DNA of 58,878 nt from positions 1 through 58,878 of the forward strand of contig JAFEFL010000058.1 of NCBI GenBank assembly GCA_018240595.1. Reading direction: 5' to 3'. Below, piece after piece: positions 25,101-33,594 of the stretch. The stretch is from Pseudomonadota bacterium (lineage in GTDB: Bacteria > Pseudomonadota > Alphaproteobacteria > Rhizobiales > Xanthobacteraceae). The notes beneath the pieces were generated by a model. That model was not told the DNA's origin. It ran no database searches and worked only from the letters and a program-made list of their open reading frames with translations. The translations under genes were made by a program, and so were the position numbers. Every line of letters begins with the position of its first letter. Within the stretch, counting starts at the first letter, position 1.

Positions 25101-26110
25101 GACGTCAGCACCCGCGCCGCCGCCGGCTCCCACGATAGATGGACGCGCTCGCCGGTCGCGAGCGCACCGAGCGCCGCCATGTCGGCCGGCGACAACCGCG
25201 CCTGCACGACCTTGCCGCCGTCGAGCGCGAAGTGACAGACATAGGCGTTGCCGAGAAAAACGGTGTTGGTCAGCGCCGCTGCCAGCACGTTGGCGCGCTG
25301 AGGCCGCTCGCGGCTGACCGCGATCTGCTCTGGGCGCACCATGACGGTTCGCCCCTCTGCTTCGTCGAAGAGATTGGCGACACCGAAGAAATCGGCGGCA
25401 AAACGCGACTGCGGCTCATCGTAAAGCTGGCGCGGCGTGCCGACCTGGCACAGCGCGCCGTCCCGCATCAGCGCGATATGGCTCGCCATGCTCATCGCCT
25501 CCTCCTGGTCGTGCGTCACCATGACGAAGGTGATGCCGACGCGCTCGCGCAGCGCCACGAGCTCGAGCTGCGCCTTCTCGCGCAGCTTCTTGTCGAGCGC
25601 GGCCAGCGGCTCGTCGAGGAGCAGGATCTTCGGCTTCTTCACCAGGGCGCGGGCGAGCGCGACGCGCTGGCGCTGGCCGCCGGACAACTGATGCGGCTTG
25701 CGCGCCGAGAGGCCGGCCATGTCGAACAGTTCGAGCGCCGCGGCGACGCGGTCGCGGATCTCGGCGCGCGGCCGGCGCTCCTCGACGAGGCCGAAGCCGA
25801 CATTGTCGGCGACGCTGAGGTGCGGAAACAGCGCATAGGACTGGAACATCATGTTGACCGGCCGCGCATAAGGCGGCCGGTTGGTCATGTCCTCGCCATC
25901 GATGAGGATGCGGCCTCTTTCCGGTCGCTCGAAGCCGGCGATGAGCCGCAGCAAGGTTGTCTTGCCCGAGCCGGAGGCGCCGACCAGGCAGAAGAAATCG
26001 CCGCGCGTGATGTCGAGCGAAACCCCCGCCACCGCCGGCACGGCGCCGAAGTTCTTGCTGACGCTCTCGATCCTGATGACAGGCGGCGCGCCGCCTCCCG
26101 GCGTGTCCAT
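25097..26110 (-). CDS. Polyamine-type ABC transporter ATPase (PotA/PotG-like)
   Basis: 337 residues. The Walker A motif GASGSGKTT, the Q-loop FQSYALFPH, the signature LSGGQRQR, Walker B ILLLDEP and the switch-histidine region THDQEEA are all intact. A C-terminal TOBE domain (about 245-330) marks the MOI/PotA group. It powers import through the two permeases. The ATG at 26110 shares one base with the stop of the binding-protein gene (TGATG), so translation is coupled. Confidence 0.94.
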   Translation of the reverse strand: MDTPGGGAPPVIRIESVSKNFGAVPAVAGVSLDITRGDFFCLVGASGSGKTTLLRLIAGFERPERGRILIDGEDMTNRPPYARPVNMMFQSYALFPHLSVADNVGFGLVEERRPRAEIRDRVAAALELFDMAGLSARKPHQLSGGQRQRVALARALVKKPKILLLDEPLAALDKKLREKAQLELVALRERVGITFVMVTHDQEEAMSMASHIALMRDGALCQVGTPRQLYDEPQSRFAADFFGVANLFDEAEGRTVMVRPEQIAVSRERPQRANVLAAALTNTVFLGNAYVCHFALDGGKVVQARLSPADMAALGALATGERVHLSWEPAAARVLTS

Positions 26111-27234
26111 CACTTTCCGGCTTTGATGCTCGTCCACAGCCGGTTGCGCGCCCGCTCATAGGAGGGCGTCACCAGTGCCGGTGTGTAGAGCTTGGCATCG
26201 GCCGGAGGAAACACCACCGGATCGTTCTTGATCTCCGGCGGCACGAATTCGAGCGAAGCCGGGACCGCATTGGCGTACCCGACCGCGGCGGTGATGTCGG
26301 CGACGACCTTCGCGGTCAGGATGTAGTTGATGAACTTGTGCGCGTTGTCCGGGTGCGGCGCGTCCTTCGGGATCGCCATGACGTCGATATTGAAGGCCGC
26401 CCCCTCCTTCGGCAGGAAGATGCCGATCTCGACGCCGTGCTTGGCTTCCTGCGCGCGCTTTCGCGCCTGGAACAGGTCGCCGGCATAGCCCTGCGCGACG
26501 CAGATATCGCCTCCGGCCAGATCGTTGATGTATTTCGACGAGTGGATGTAGCGGTAGGCCGGCCGCGCCGCTTTCACGACCTTGCCGGCAGCTTCGAGAT
26601 CGTCGGTCGTCACGCTCACCGGATTTTTGCCCGTGTAGGACAGTGCGGCCGGCAACACTTCCTCCGGCGCGTCTAGGACGGTGACGCCGCAGGGCTTGAG
26701 CGCATTGACGACCTTGGGATCGAACAGCATGGCGAGACTGCCGACCGGCGCATTCGGCAACAGCTTGTCGATCTTGCCCTTGATGTAGCCGACGCCCGTG
26801 CCCGCCATCATGTAGGGCAAACCATAGGCGTTGCCGGGATCGACGGTGGCGAGGCGTCCGAGCACCTTGGGGTCGACACCCTTGGCGTTCGGAATCTTCG
26901 ACAGATCGAGCTTCTGATACAGACCGCCCTTCACCTGACGGGCGAAGAATGGCGAAGCTGACGGAAACACCACGTCGTAACCGGACTTGCCGACGGTCAG
27001 CTTGGTCTCAAGGATGTCGTTGGAATCGTAGACGTCGTAATTGACCTTGATGCCGGTTTCCTTTGTGAAGTTCTCGATCGTGTCCGGCGCGACATAGTCG
27101 CTCCAGTTGAACACGTTGAGCACCTTCTCTTCCTCGGCCGACGCCGGGACGGACAGCGATGCCGCCATCGTCATCGTCAGGGTGGCAACAAGAAGCGCCG
27201 GCGCGCGAACGCGCCGCAGTAAAATCGTCAACAT
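26110..27234 (-). CDS. Polyamine-type periplasmic binding protein (PotF/PotD-like)
   Basis: 374 residues with a signal peptide of about 33 residues. The mature protein opens with LNVFNWSDYVAPDTIENF, the hallmark of PotD/PotF binding proteins, and contains the tryptophan/aspartate polyamine-pocket framework. It is the first gene of a four-gene importer (binding protein, ATPase, two permeases), all overlapping. It begins 77 nt downstream of soxV on the same strand, so readthrough from soxV is possible. I see no sulfur-specific feature and no operator of the sox type in front of it. Confidence 0.92.
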   Translation of the reverse strand: MLTILLRRVRAPALLVATLTMTMAASLSVPASAEEEKVLNVFNWSDYVAPDTIENFTKETGIKVNYDVYDSNDILETKLTVGKSGYDVVFPSASPFFARQVKGGLYQKLDLSKIPNAKGVDPKVLGRLATVDPGNAYGLPYMMAGTGVGYIKGKIDKLLPNAPVGSLAMLFDPKVVNALKPCGVTVLDAPEEVLPAALSYTGKNPVSVTTDDLEAAGKVVKAARPAYRYIHSSKYINDLAGGDICVAQGYAGDLFQARKRAQEAKHGVEIGIFLPKEGAAFNIDVMAIPKDAPHPDNAHKFINYILTAKVVADITAAVGYANAVPASLEFVPPEIKNDPVVFPPADAKLYTPALVTPSYERARNRLWTSIKAGK

Positions 27235-27311
27235 CGCTCGGAATCCCTCGCCTGTCGTCCGGCCGGCGATGTTAGCGGAGGCGGTCGCAGGGCGCCAGAA
27301 TTCGCGGGCTT

Positions 27312-28046
27312 TCAGCCGATTTTCCCCAAGGCCGGGAAGGTCTCGATCAGCCAGTTGGCGATAGCCGGCATCTGGCCGGTGAAGATCAGGAGCCCGGCGA
27401 GCACGAGGAAGGCGCCCATAGCTTTCTCGATCAGCGCCAGGCGTTCGCGGAAGCGCGCGGTCCAGCGCATGAAGGCGCCGGCGAAGGCCGCGGCTACCAG
27501 AAACGGCACGCCGATGCCGAGCGAATAGACCAGCAGCAGCCGCGCGCCCTCGCCGGCGCTCTCGGCCGCGCCTGCGATCAGCAGGATCGCCGCCAGCACC
27601 GGGCCGACGCAGGGGCTCCAGCCGAAGCCGAAGGCGAGGCCGATGACGAAGGCGCCGAACAACCCGGCCGGTTTCTGCGCCACGCCGACGCGCGCGGTGC
27701 GGTCGAGGAGCGCGATGCGGAAGACGCCGAGGAAATGAAATCCCATGACGATGATCAGGCCGCCGGCGATGTAGCTGAGCACGCCGAGCCAGGCGGTGAC
27801 CGCCTTGCCGATGACGGAGGCGGTGGCGCCGAGCGCGACGAACACGGCGGAGAACCCGGCAACGAAAGCGAGCGCCGTCACCAGGACGTGCCAGCGGCGG
27901 CCGGCGCCCTCGCCGTCGCGCAGTTCCGTTACCGATACACCGCCCATATAGGCGAGATAAGGCGGCACCAGCGGCAGCACGCAGGGCGAGAAGAACGACA
28001 GCAGCCCGGCGACGAAAGCGCCGCCAATCGATACGTCCAAACCCAT
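27312..28046 (-). CDS. soxV: SoxV, CcdA/DsbD-type thiol-electron transporter
   Basis: 244 residues with six predicted membrane helices. The two redox cysteines lie in the family motifs FFSPCVLPLVPPY (helix 1) and GFGWSPCVGPVLA (helix 4). The protein carries reducing equivalents from cytoplasmic thioredoxin to periplasmic SoxW. The start at 28046 gives the standard short N-terminus. It is divergent from soxS with a 98-nt gap containing a candidate SoxR site. In Paracoccus-type clusters soxW follows directly; here four pot genes and one plus-strand gene intervene. General CcdA for cytochrome c maturation is the alternative, made less likely by the sox neighbours. Confidence 0.88.
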   Translation of the reverse strand: MGLDVSIGGAFVAGLLSFFSPCVLPLVPPYLAYMGGVSVTELRDGEGAGRRWHVLVTALAFVAGFSAVFVALGATASVIGKAVTAWLGVLSYIAGGLIIVMGFHFLGVFRIALLDRTARVGVAQKPAGLFGAFVIGLAFGFGWSPCVGPVLAAILLIAGAAESAGEGARLLLVYSLGIGVPFLVAAAFAGAFMRWTARFRERLALIEKAMGAFLVLAGLLIFTGQMPAIANWLIETFPALGKIG

Positions 28047-28064
28047 GTTAAGTCGCTCGTTCCA

Positions 28065-28086
28065 AATATTCGAGTTCAATGATATA
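28065..28086. promoter_or_regulatory. Candidate SoxR operator between soxV and soxS
   Basis: AATATTC-GAGTTCAA-TGATATA. The left arm matches the other elements in six of seven bases, the right arm more weakly, and the 8-bp spacing is the same. SoxR of Pseudaminobacter is reported to bind the soxS-soxV and soxW-soxX intergenic regions, which agrees with this location. Confidence 0.45.
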
Positions 28087-28144
28087 TCGTCTGGCGGCGG
28101 GCCTGCCCACGCCGATCCGCGGTTTCACACCTCATTTGCCGACC

Positions 28145-28540
28145 ATGCGCCTCACCCGTCTTATCCCGTCGCTCCGGACCCTGCTTGGCGCAGCGACAGT
28201 CGCGCTGGCGCTCGCCGCCGCGCCGGCCGGCGCCGCCGAGCTGGTGATGTTCGAGGACGCCGGCTGTGTGTGGTGCGCGCGTTTCAATGCGGAAGTCGGT
28301 CCGATCTACTCGAAGACCGACGAAGGCAAGCGCGCGCCGCTGCGCCGAGTGGACAGCGGCGGCGCCCTGCCCGCCGACCTCGCCTTCATTGCGCCGGAGC
28401 GGCTGACGCCGCTGTTCGTCCTGGTCGATGGCGGGCGCGAAATCGGCCGGATCCGCGGTTATCCGGGTGAGGACCACTTCTGGGGCCTGTTGGACGTACT
28501 GCTGAAGAAACTTGACGGTCCGCAAAACCATGGTGGTTAA
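28145..28540 (+). CDS. soxS: SoxS, periplasmic thioredoxin-like protein
   Basis: 131 residues. A signal peptide (about 1-31, ending GAAE) is followed by a small thioredoxin-fold domain with the redox motif Cys41-Val-Trp-Cys44 and a PLFVLVDGGREIGRIRGY strand-turn region. SoxS reactivates oxidised SoxYZ in the periplasm. The start at 28145 gives the proper signal peptide; a longer frame from 28079 is rejected. It precedes soxR by 115 nt on the same strand, as in other soxSR pairs. Confidence 0.9.
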   Translation: MRLTRLIPSLRTLLGAATVALALAAAPAGAAELVMFEDAGCVWCARFNAEVGPIYSKTDEGKRAPLRRVDSGGALPADLAFIAPERLTPLFVLVDGGREIGRIRGYPGEDHFWGLLDVLLKKLDGPQNHGG

Positions 28541-28655
28541 CTGATACCTCTGGGTGAAGATTTCGCGCGCAATACCACAGAAATCTCCTTATTCTCCGCT
28601 AGGTACGCGAGATCTACGCAACAAGGGGCCGCGACATCGCCTCGGGACGAGTTCG

Positions 28656-29000
28656 ATGGAATTACAGCATCTGGACAAAATCGAGCGCACCCACGAACTG
28701 GATCGCATGGCCACCAACGCCAAGCGTGCCAGCGAATTCCTCAAGGCACTGGCGCATGAGAGCCGCCTGATGATCCTGTGCATTCTCGCCGAAGGCGAGA
28801 AATCGGTCAGCGAGCTCGAGGAGATCCTGTCGCTGCGCCAGCCGACGGTGTCGCAGCAATTGGCGCGGCTGCGCGGCGACGGCCTGGTTTCGACGCGCCG
28901 CGACGGCAAGACCATCTATTACAGCCTCGCCAGCGAGGAAGCCCGCGTCGTCATCGGCGCGGTATATGACGTTTTCTGCCGCAAGCAACGCAAGCGCTGA
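28656..29000 (+). CDS. soxR: SoxR, ArsR-family persulfide-responsive repressor of sox genes
   Basis: 114 residues with a winged helix: [30 protein letters not shown] covers the recognition helix and wing. Cys42 (LMILCIL) and Cys108 (DVFCRK) are separated by 66 residues, the same spacing as Cys50 and Cys116 in Pseudaminobacter SoxR, where they form a sulfur-bridged sensor pair. The protein should repress sox genes until sulfane sulfur appears. It lies downstream of soxS and is probably cotranscribed. Four inverted repeats in the cluster are candidate binding sites. This is not the MerR-type redox-stress SoxR of enterobacteria. Confidence 0.93.
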   Translation: MELQHLDKIERTHELDRMATNAKRASEFLKALAHESRLMILCILAEGEKSVSELEEILSLRQPTVSQQLARLRGDGLVSTRRDGKTIYYSLASEEARVVIGAVYDVFCRKQRKR

Positions 29001-29104
29001 ACGCGCCCCGGTTTGCGGTAGCCTTTTCGATCAGGCATGTTGACGAGCGCCGCCGCGTCCCAATAGTGGCCGCGGCAACGTGGAATCGTGCGGAGCGTGA
29101 AGCA

Positions 29105-30706
29105 ATGGCGGCGATCGATCCGGAAGGTCAAATTTTTGTCGGTAAAGGCGAAAAGGCCGAATACCTCACCCTGAAACTCGCCAATCGTCACGGCCTCGTC
29201 ACCGGCGCTACCGGCACCGGCAAGACGGTGACTTTGCAGGTGCTCGCCGAAGGCTTTTCCAATGCCGGCGTGCCGGTCTTCGCCGCTGACATCAAAGGCG
29301 ACTTATCCGGCATCTCCGAGGCGGGCGAAGCCAAGGACGCCTTCGTTACGCGCGCCAAGTCGATGGGCTTCGAATATCAGACCGACCAGTTTCCCGTGAT
29401 GTTCTGGGACCTGTTCGGCGAGCAAGGTCACCCGGTACGCGCCACGATTTCCGAAATGGGCCCGCTGCTGCTCGCCCGCCTGCTAGACCTGAACGACGTG
29501 CAGGAAGGCGTGCTCAACATTGTCTTCCGCATCGCCGACGAACAGGGCCTGCTGCTGCTCGACCTCAAGGACCTGCGCGCGGTGCTCTCGCTGGTGGCAG
29601 ACAACGCCGCCGAGCTGACGACCCAATACGGCAACGTGTCGAAGGCGACGGTCGGTACCATCCAGCGCCAGCTCCTCGTCCTGGAAAATCAGGGCGGCAC
29701 CAAGTTCTTTACCGAACCGGCGCTGAAGCTTGCCGACTTCATGAAGACCGATCGCGACGGCCGCGGTTACGTCAACATCCTCGCCGCCGACAAGCTGATG
29801 GAGAGTCCGCGGCTCTATGCGACGTTCCTGCTGTGGCTGCTGTCGGAGTTGTTCGAGGAATTGCCCGAGGTCGGCGATCCGGACAAGCCGAAGCTCGTGT
29901 TCTTCTTCGATGAAGCGCATCTGTTGTTCACCGACGCGCCGAAGGCGCTGCTCGACAAGATTGAGCAGGTCGTCCGCCTGATCCGCTCCAAAGGCGTCGG
30001 CGTCTTCTTCGTCACGCAGAATCCGCTCGACGTGCCGGACAAGGTGCTTGCGCAAATGGGCAACCGCGTACAGCACGCGTTGCGCGCCTTCACGCCGCGC
30101 GACCAGAAAGCGGTGAAGGCGGCGGCCGAAACCTTCCGCCCCAACCCGAAGCTCGACACCGCGCAGGTGATCATGGAGCTCGGCAAAGGCGAAGCGCTGG
30201 TGTCGTTCCTCGAAGGCAACGGCGTGCCGTCGCTGGTCGAGCGTGCGATGATCCGTCCGCCCTCGGCGCGGCTCGGCGTGATCACGCCCGAGGAACGCAA
30301 GGCGATCATTCAGGCGAGCCCGATCAAGGGCAAATACGACAACGCGGTCGATTCCGAGTCCGCTTATGAGATGCTTCAGGCCCGCGCCAAGGGACAAGCC
30401 GCGCCCGCGCCGGCGCCAGGACCGGGAATGCCCCCTGCTCCGGGTCAGCCGCAGGAAGCGCCTACCGGAGGCGGCCTGCTCGGCGGCCTCGGCGGCCTGA
30501 TCGGCGGCATCTTCGGCACTAACCGGCCGCGCGGCCAGAAGCTGACGACGACCCAGTATGTAGCGCGCGAAGTGACGCGTTCGATCACCAACCGCGTCGC
30601 CGGCCAGATCGCGGCGGACCTCGGCAAATCGCTCGGCGGCCGCACCGGCTCGACGATCGGCCGCGCCATCGTGCGCGGCACGCTGGGCGGCATGCTGCGC
30701 CGCTGA
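29105..30706 (+). CDS. HerA-like ATPase (DUF853 family)
   Basis: 533 residues from the ATG at 29105. The Walker A motif GATGTGKT, Walker B-like [12 protein letters not shown] and a sensor region [11 protein letters not shown] show a HerA/FtsK-type P-loop ATPase. DUF853 proteins are related to the DNA-end-processing helicase HerA, but their cellular task is not established. The C-terminus has a Pro/Ala linker, then a Gly-rich stretch ([16 protein letters not shown]) and an Arg/Gly-rich end, perhaps for membrane or nucleic-acid contact. A GTG 39 nt upstream would add 13 residues; the ATG is better spaced from GGAG. It is followed by a strong terminator. Confidence 0.88.
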   Translation: MAAIDPEGQIFVGKGEKAEYLTLKLANRHGLVTGATGTGKTVTLQVLAEGFSNAGVPVFAADIKGDLSGISEAGEAKDAFVTRAKSMGFEYQTDQFPVMFWDLFGEQGHPVRATISEMGPLLLARLLDLNDVQEGVLNIVFRIADEQGLLLLDLKDLRAVLSLVADNAAELTTQYGNVSKATVGTIQRQLLVLENQGGTKFFTEPALKLADFMKTDRDGRGYVNILAADKLMESPRLYATFLLWLLSELFEELPEVGDPDKPKLVFFFDEAHLLFTDAPKALLDKIEQVVRLIRSKGVGVFFVTQNPLDVPDKVLAQMGNRVQHALRAFTPRDQKAVKAAAETFRPNPKLDTAQVIMELGKGEALVSFLEGNGVPSLVERAMIRPPSARLGVITPEERKAIIQASPIKGKYDNAVDSESAYEMLQARAKGQAAPAPAPGPGMPPAPGQPQEAPTGGGLLGGLGGLIGGIFGTNRPRGQKLTTTQYVAREVTRSITNRVAGQIAADLGKSLGGRTGSTIGRAIVRGTLGGMLRR

Positions 30707-30722
30707 GCGGCGCGCTGAAACG

Positions 30723-30754
30723 AAAAACGCGCGGCCGGCCCGGCCGCGCGTTTT
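30723..30754. terminator. Bidirectional rho-independent terminator
   Basis: A5 precedes and T4CT4 follows a GC stem (CGCGCGGCC / GGCCGCGCG, 5-nt loop) between two convergent genes, serving the HerA-like gene on the plus strand and the PsiF-repeat gene on the minus strand. Confidence 0.9.
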
Positions 30755-30772
30755 CTTTTCTTCAGCCGGTGC

Positions 30773-31015
30773 TTACGATTCCGCTTCGCACTTCTTCATG
30801 AAGGACGCCTTGGCGGCGCCGGTGAGCGGCTTGCCGTCTTTGCTCACAGCTTTCGGGGTGCAGGCATCTTCCTTGCACTTCTTGAGAAAGCTCGTCTTGG
30901 CCGCGCCGGCCAGCGGCTTGCCGTCCTTGCCGACAGCCTTGGTCTCGCAGCTCTGCGCCATCGCACTGCCCGCGGCGAAAGCCGTGATCAGCGCAGCCAA
31001 CATCAGACGCTTCAT
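30773..31015 (-). CDS. PsiF-repeat secreted protein
   Basis: 80 residues. A signal peptide (MKRLMLAALITAFAAGSAMA) is followed by two near-identical PsiF repeats, each containing a KAVxKDGKPLxGAAKxSFxKKC core. Four cysteines, two per repeat, likely form disulfides in the periplasm. In enterobacteria psiF is phosphate-starvation induced, but the biochemical role of the repeat is unknown. It is a single gene, ending at the shared terminator. Confidence 0.9.
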   Translation of the reverse strand: MKRLMLAALITAFAAGSAMAQSCETKAVGKDGKPLAGAAKTSFLKKCKEDACTPKAVSKDGKPLTGAAKASFMKKCEAES

Positions 31016-31118
31016 GGTTCTCTCCTTTTGTCCGGCACACCCGGATGACGTTCAGCCTGGCTCGGCACACATGAACCGGCTGTGAATTGCGTTGAGGCCT
31101 CAGGGTTCACCTGAAGTC

Positions 31119-31532
31119 TCACTTGGCCTTGATGGCGTCGCGGATTTCAGTGAGCAACTTAACTTCCTCACTCGGCGCCGGCGGCGGCGGCGGCGGTTCC
31201 TTGGTCTTGAGCCGGTTGATGCCGCGGATGGCGATGAACAGCACCCAGGCGACGATGAGGAAGTTGACGGTAACGGTCAGGAACTGGCCCCAGCCGAGTA
31301 CGGCGCCCTGCTTCTTGGCGTCGGCGTAAGCGAGACCAGTCTGCACCTTCGACGACAACGGTAAGTAATAGTTGGAGAAATCCAGCCCGCCGGTAATCGC
31401 GCCGATGACGGGCGTGATGATGTCGGCGACCAGCGACGACACAATCGAGCCGAAAGCGGCGCCGATGATCACACCGACCGCGAGGTCGACGACGTTGCCG
31501 CGCAAAGCGAACTTTTTAAATTCCTCGATCAT
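31119..31532 (-). CDS. mscL: Large-conductance mechanosensitive channel
   Basis: 137 residues, matching the 136 of Escherichia coli MscL. Helix TM1 holds the gate sequence [18 protein letters not shown]2 is near residues 75-100, and a charged C-terminal helix follows a run of six prolines. The channel opens under membrane tension and releases solutes during hypo-osmotic shock. The start at 31532 has AGGGA five bases upstream; a further ATG nine bases upstream has almost no space for the ribosome site. It appears monocistronic. Confidence 0.96.
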   Translation of the reverse strand: MIEEFKKFALRGNVVDLAVGVIIGAAFGSIVSSLVADIITPVIGAITGGLDFSNYYLPLSSKVQTGLAYADAKKQGAVLGWGQFLTVTVNFLIVAWVLFIAIRGINRLKTKEPPPPPPAPSEEVKLLTEIRDAIKAK

Positions 31533-31816
31533 TGCCTGCATTCCCTGTTCATTGACCGAACGGCGCCGGTGCAATGTTCGGTGCGTTTTCCCACTCTGAC
31601 AATGTGTGTTTTGGCGTGACTCATGGCAGATTGGTAAGGCGGTACCATGACTGTTGAAAACTGGTACGAAATGTGTGCGGACAGTGCCGCCTGCCCCGTG
31701 CGTAGGCCGGGAGGAGCGCCTATCTACCGCATCGAAACGCAAGGCAGGTCTGATTTGCTGCATTGCACAAAATAGGCCATAGTGCGCGCGATTCACGGGC
31801 CTCCCGGGGCGGATTC

Positions 31817-32146
31817 ATGAGCAAAAACAACAGCGAAACCTGGAACACGAAGTACGGCAAGCGCCGTGTCCGCGACGAGAAGCCGACGCTCGCGGAAGCC
31901 ATCGAGGCCGCCCGGGGATTCATCGACGATCTCGACCAACAGGCCGAGTTTGCCGCTTCGCTCATGGGCCTGCCCGTCGATCAGGTGCGTGCGGAAATCC
32001 AGAAGATGGCGCCGCCGCGCAAGGAGCCGCAGAAGTCTGTGGTGTTCACCGGTTCGGCCACGGCGCCGCGCACCATCGTCGTCGAGCGCAAGCCGACCCG
32101 CCGTGTCATTCCGGCGGGCGCGCGCGCCGCGCTGCTCAACCACTAA
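31817..32146 (+). CDS. Conserved-looking hypothetical cytoplasmic protein (109 aa)
   Basis: 109 residues, basic, without signal peptide or membrane segment. The middle region (LAEAIEAARGFIDDLDQQAEFAASLMGLPVDQVRAEIQK) is predicted helical, and the C-terminus is a positively charged tail (VVERKPTRRVIPAGARAALL). I cannot assign a family. Codon use is like its neighbours. It lies 49 nt before the broken photolyase gene on the same strand and might share its transcript. The start at 31817 is the first ATG; an upstream TTG extension is unlikely. Confidence 0.65.
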   Translation: MSKNNSETWNTKYGKRRVRDEKPTLAEAIEAARGFIDDLDQQAEFAASLMGLPVDQVRAEIQKMAPPRKEPQKSVVFTGSATAPRTIVVERKPTRRVIPAGARAALLNH

Positions 32147-32195
32147 ATCCGCTGACGCGTGATCGGAAGCCGCCGTGCCCCCGTATAAGGGGCAC

Positions 32196-33594
32196 ATGAC
32201 GACACTTGTCTGGTTCCGTCAGGACTTGCGGCTGCGCGACAACCCCGCTCTGGCGGCAGCGGCCGCGCGCGGGGGCATCGTCCCCGTCTTTATTCTCGAC
32301 GACAGTGACAAGAGCTGGGCGCCGGGCGCGGCCAGCCGCTGGTGGCTGCATCACAGCCTCAAGGCGCTGCGCAAGGAGCTTGGCGCGCTGTCGCTGTATC
32401 GCGGCGATCCGCTCAAGCTGATTCCGAAGATCATCGCCGAGGCCAAGGCGGACGGCGTAATGTGGAATCGCTGTTACGATCCGCATGCAGTTAAGCGCGA
32501 CACGGCGCTGAAGGACAAGCTGAAGAAGGACGGCTTTGCCGCCGAGAGCTTCAATGGCTCACTTTTGGTCGAGCCGTGGGAAATCAAGACCGGCAGCGAC
32601 GGGCCCTACAAGGTCTTCACACCCTACTGGCGATCGGCGCAGACCCGCGACTTTACAGCGCCCATCAACAAGCCGCGCACCATCGACGCGCATCGCCTCA
32701 CCTCGTCCGAGACGCTCGAGGACTGGGACCTGATGCCGACCAAGCCGAACTGGGCCAAGGGCTTTGACCAGCACTGGACGCCGGCTCGACCGCTTCAAGC
32801 AGTTCATCGACGAAGACCTCGTCAGCTATGGCGAGATGCGCGACCGGCCCGACAGACCGTCGACGTCCCGGCTGTCGCCGCATCTGCATTTCGGCGAAAT
32901 ATCGCCACGGCAGATCTACGCCCGCCTGCAACATGACCTCGACGCCAAAACCACGCGCTCGGGCGCGGCGAAGTTCATGAGCGAAGTCGGCTGGCGCGAA
33001 TTCGCCCACCATATTCTCTATCACTTCCCCAAGCTGCCCGATGACAACTGGCGCGATGCGTTCGACGCCTATCCGTGGCGCAACAGCAAGAGCGATTTGA
33101 AGGCGTGGCAGCGCGGCCGCACCGGCTATCCGCTGGTCGATGCCGGTATGCGCGAACTCTGGGCGACCGGCTTCATGCACAACCGCGTGCGCATGATCAC
33201 AGCGAGCTTCCTGATCAAGCATCTGCGGCTCGACTGGCGCGACGGCGAAACCTGGTTCTGGGACACTTTGGTCGATGCCGATCTCGCCAACAACGCCTTC
33301 GGCTGGCAGTGGGTCGCCGGCTCCGGCGCCGATGCCTCGCCCTATTTCCGCATCTTCAATCCAATGGCACAGGGCGAGAAATTCGATCCTAACGGCGCCT
33401 ATGTGCGGCGCTGGTGCCCGGAGTTATCAAAGCTGCCGGACAAGTTCATTCACGCACCGTGGAAGGCGGATGCTCATGTTTTGAAAGACGCCGGAATCGT
33501 GCTTGGCAAGGACTATCCCAAGCCCATCGTCGATCATGACGAGGCAAGGAAGGCGGCGCTGGAGGGGTACAAGAAGGTCAAGAAGTCAGGCTAG
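32196..33594 (+). pseudogene. phr: Deoxyribodipyrimidine photolyase, frameshifted
   Basis: The first frame (32196 to about 32785) encodes the N-terminal antenna domain, starting MTTLVWFRQDLRLRDN and reaching FDQHWTP. The second frame (about 32782-33594) encodes the complete FAD-binding catalytic domain, with the TSRLSPHLHFGE motif and the NNAFGWQWVAGSG region. Photolyases reverse cyclobutane pyrimidine dimers with blue light. At the junction the usual linker of roughly eight residues between WTP and RLDRF is missing, and the frame shifts by +1, consistent with a deletion of about 20 bp between short CCGG repeats. The gene is thus inactive unless the sequence is wrong. The 3' end overlaps the recJ stop by nine bases. 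Confidence 0.85.

Noticed and set aside
23401..27234. Pot-type transporter as a thiosulfate or sulfite importer
   Set aside because: The binding protein has the polyamine-family opening and the operon lacks a sox-type operator, so a sulfur role is not claimed.
32760..32800. Programmed frameshifting in the photolyase gene
   Set aside because: No slippery heptamer or downstream pseudoknot is apparent, and about eight linker residues are missing, which points to a deletion rather than recoding.
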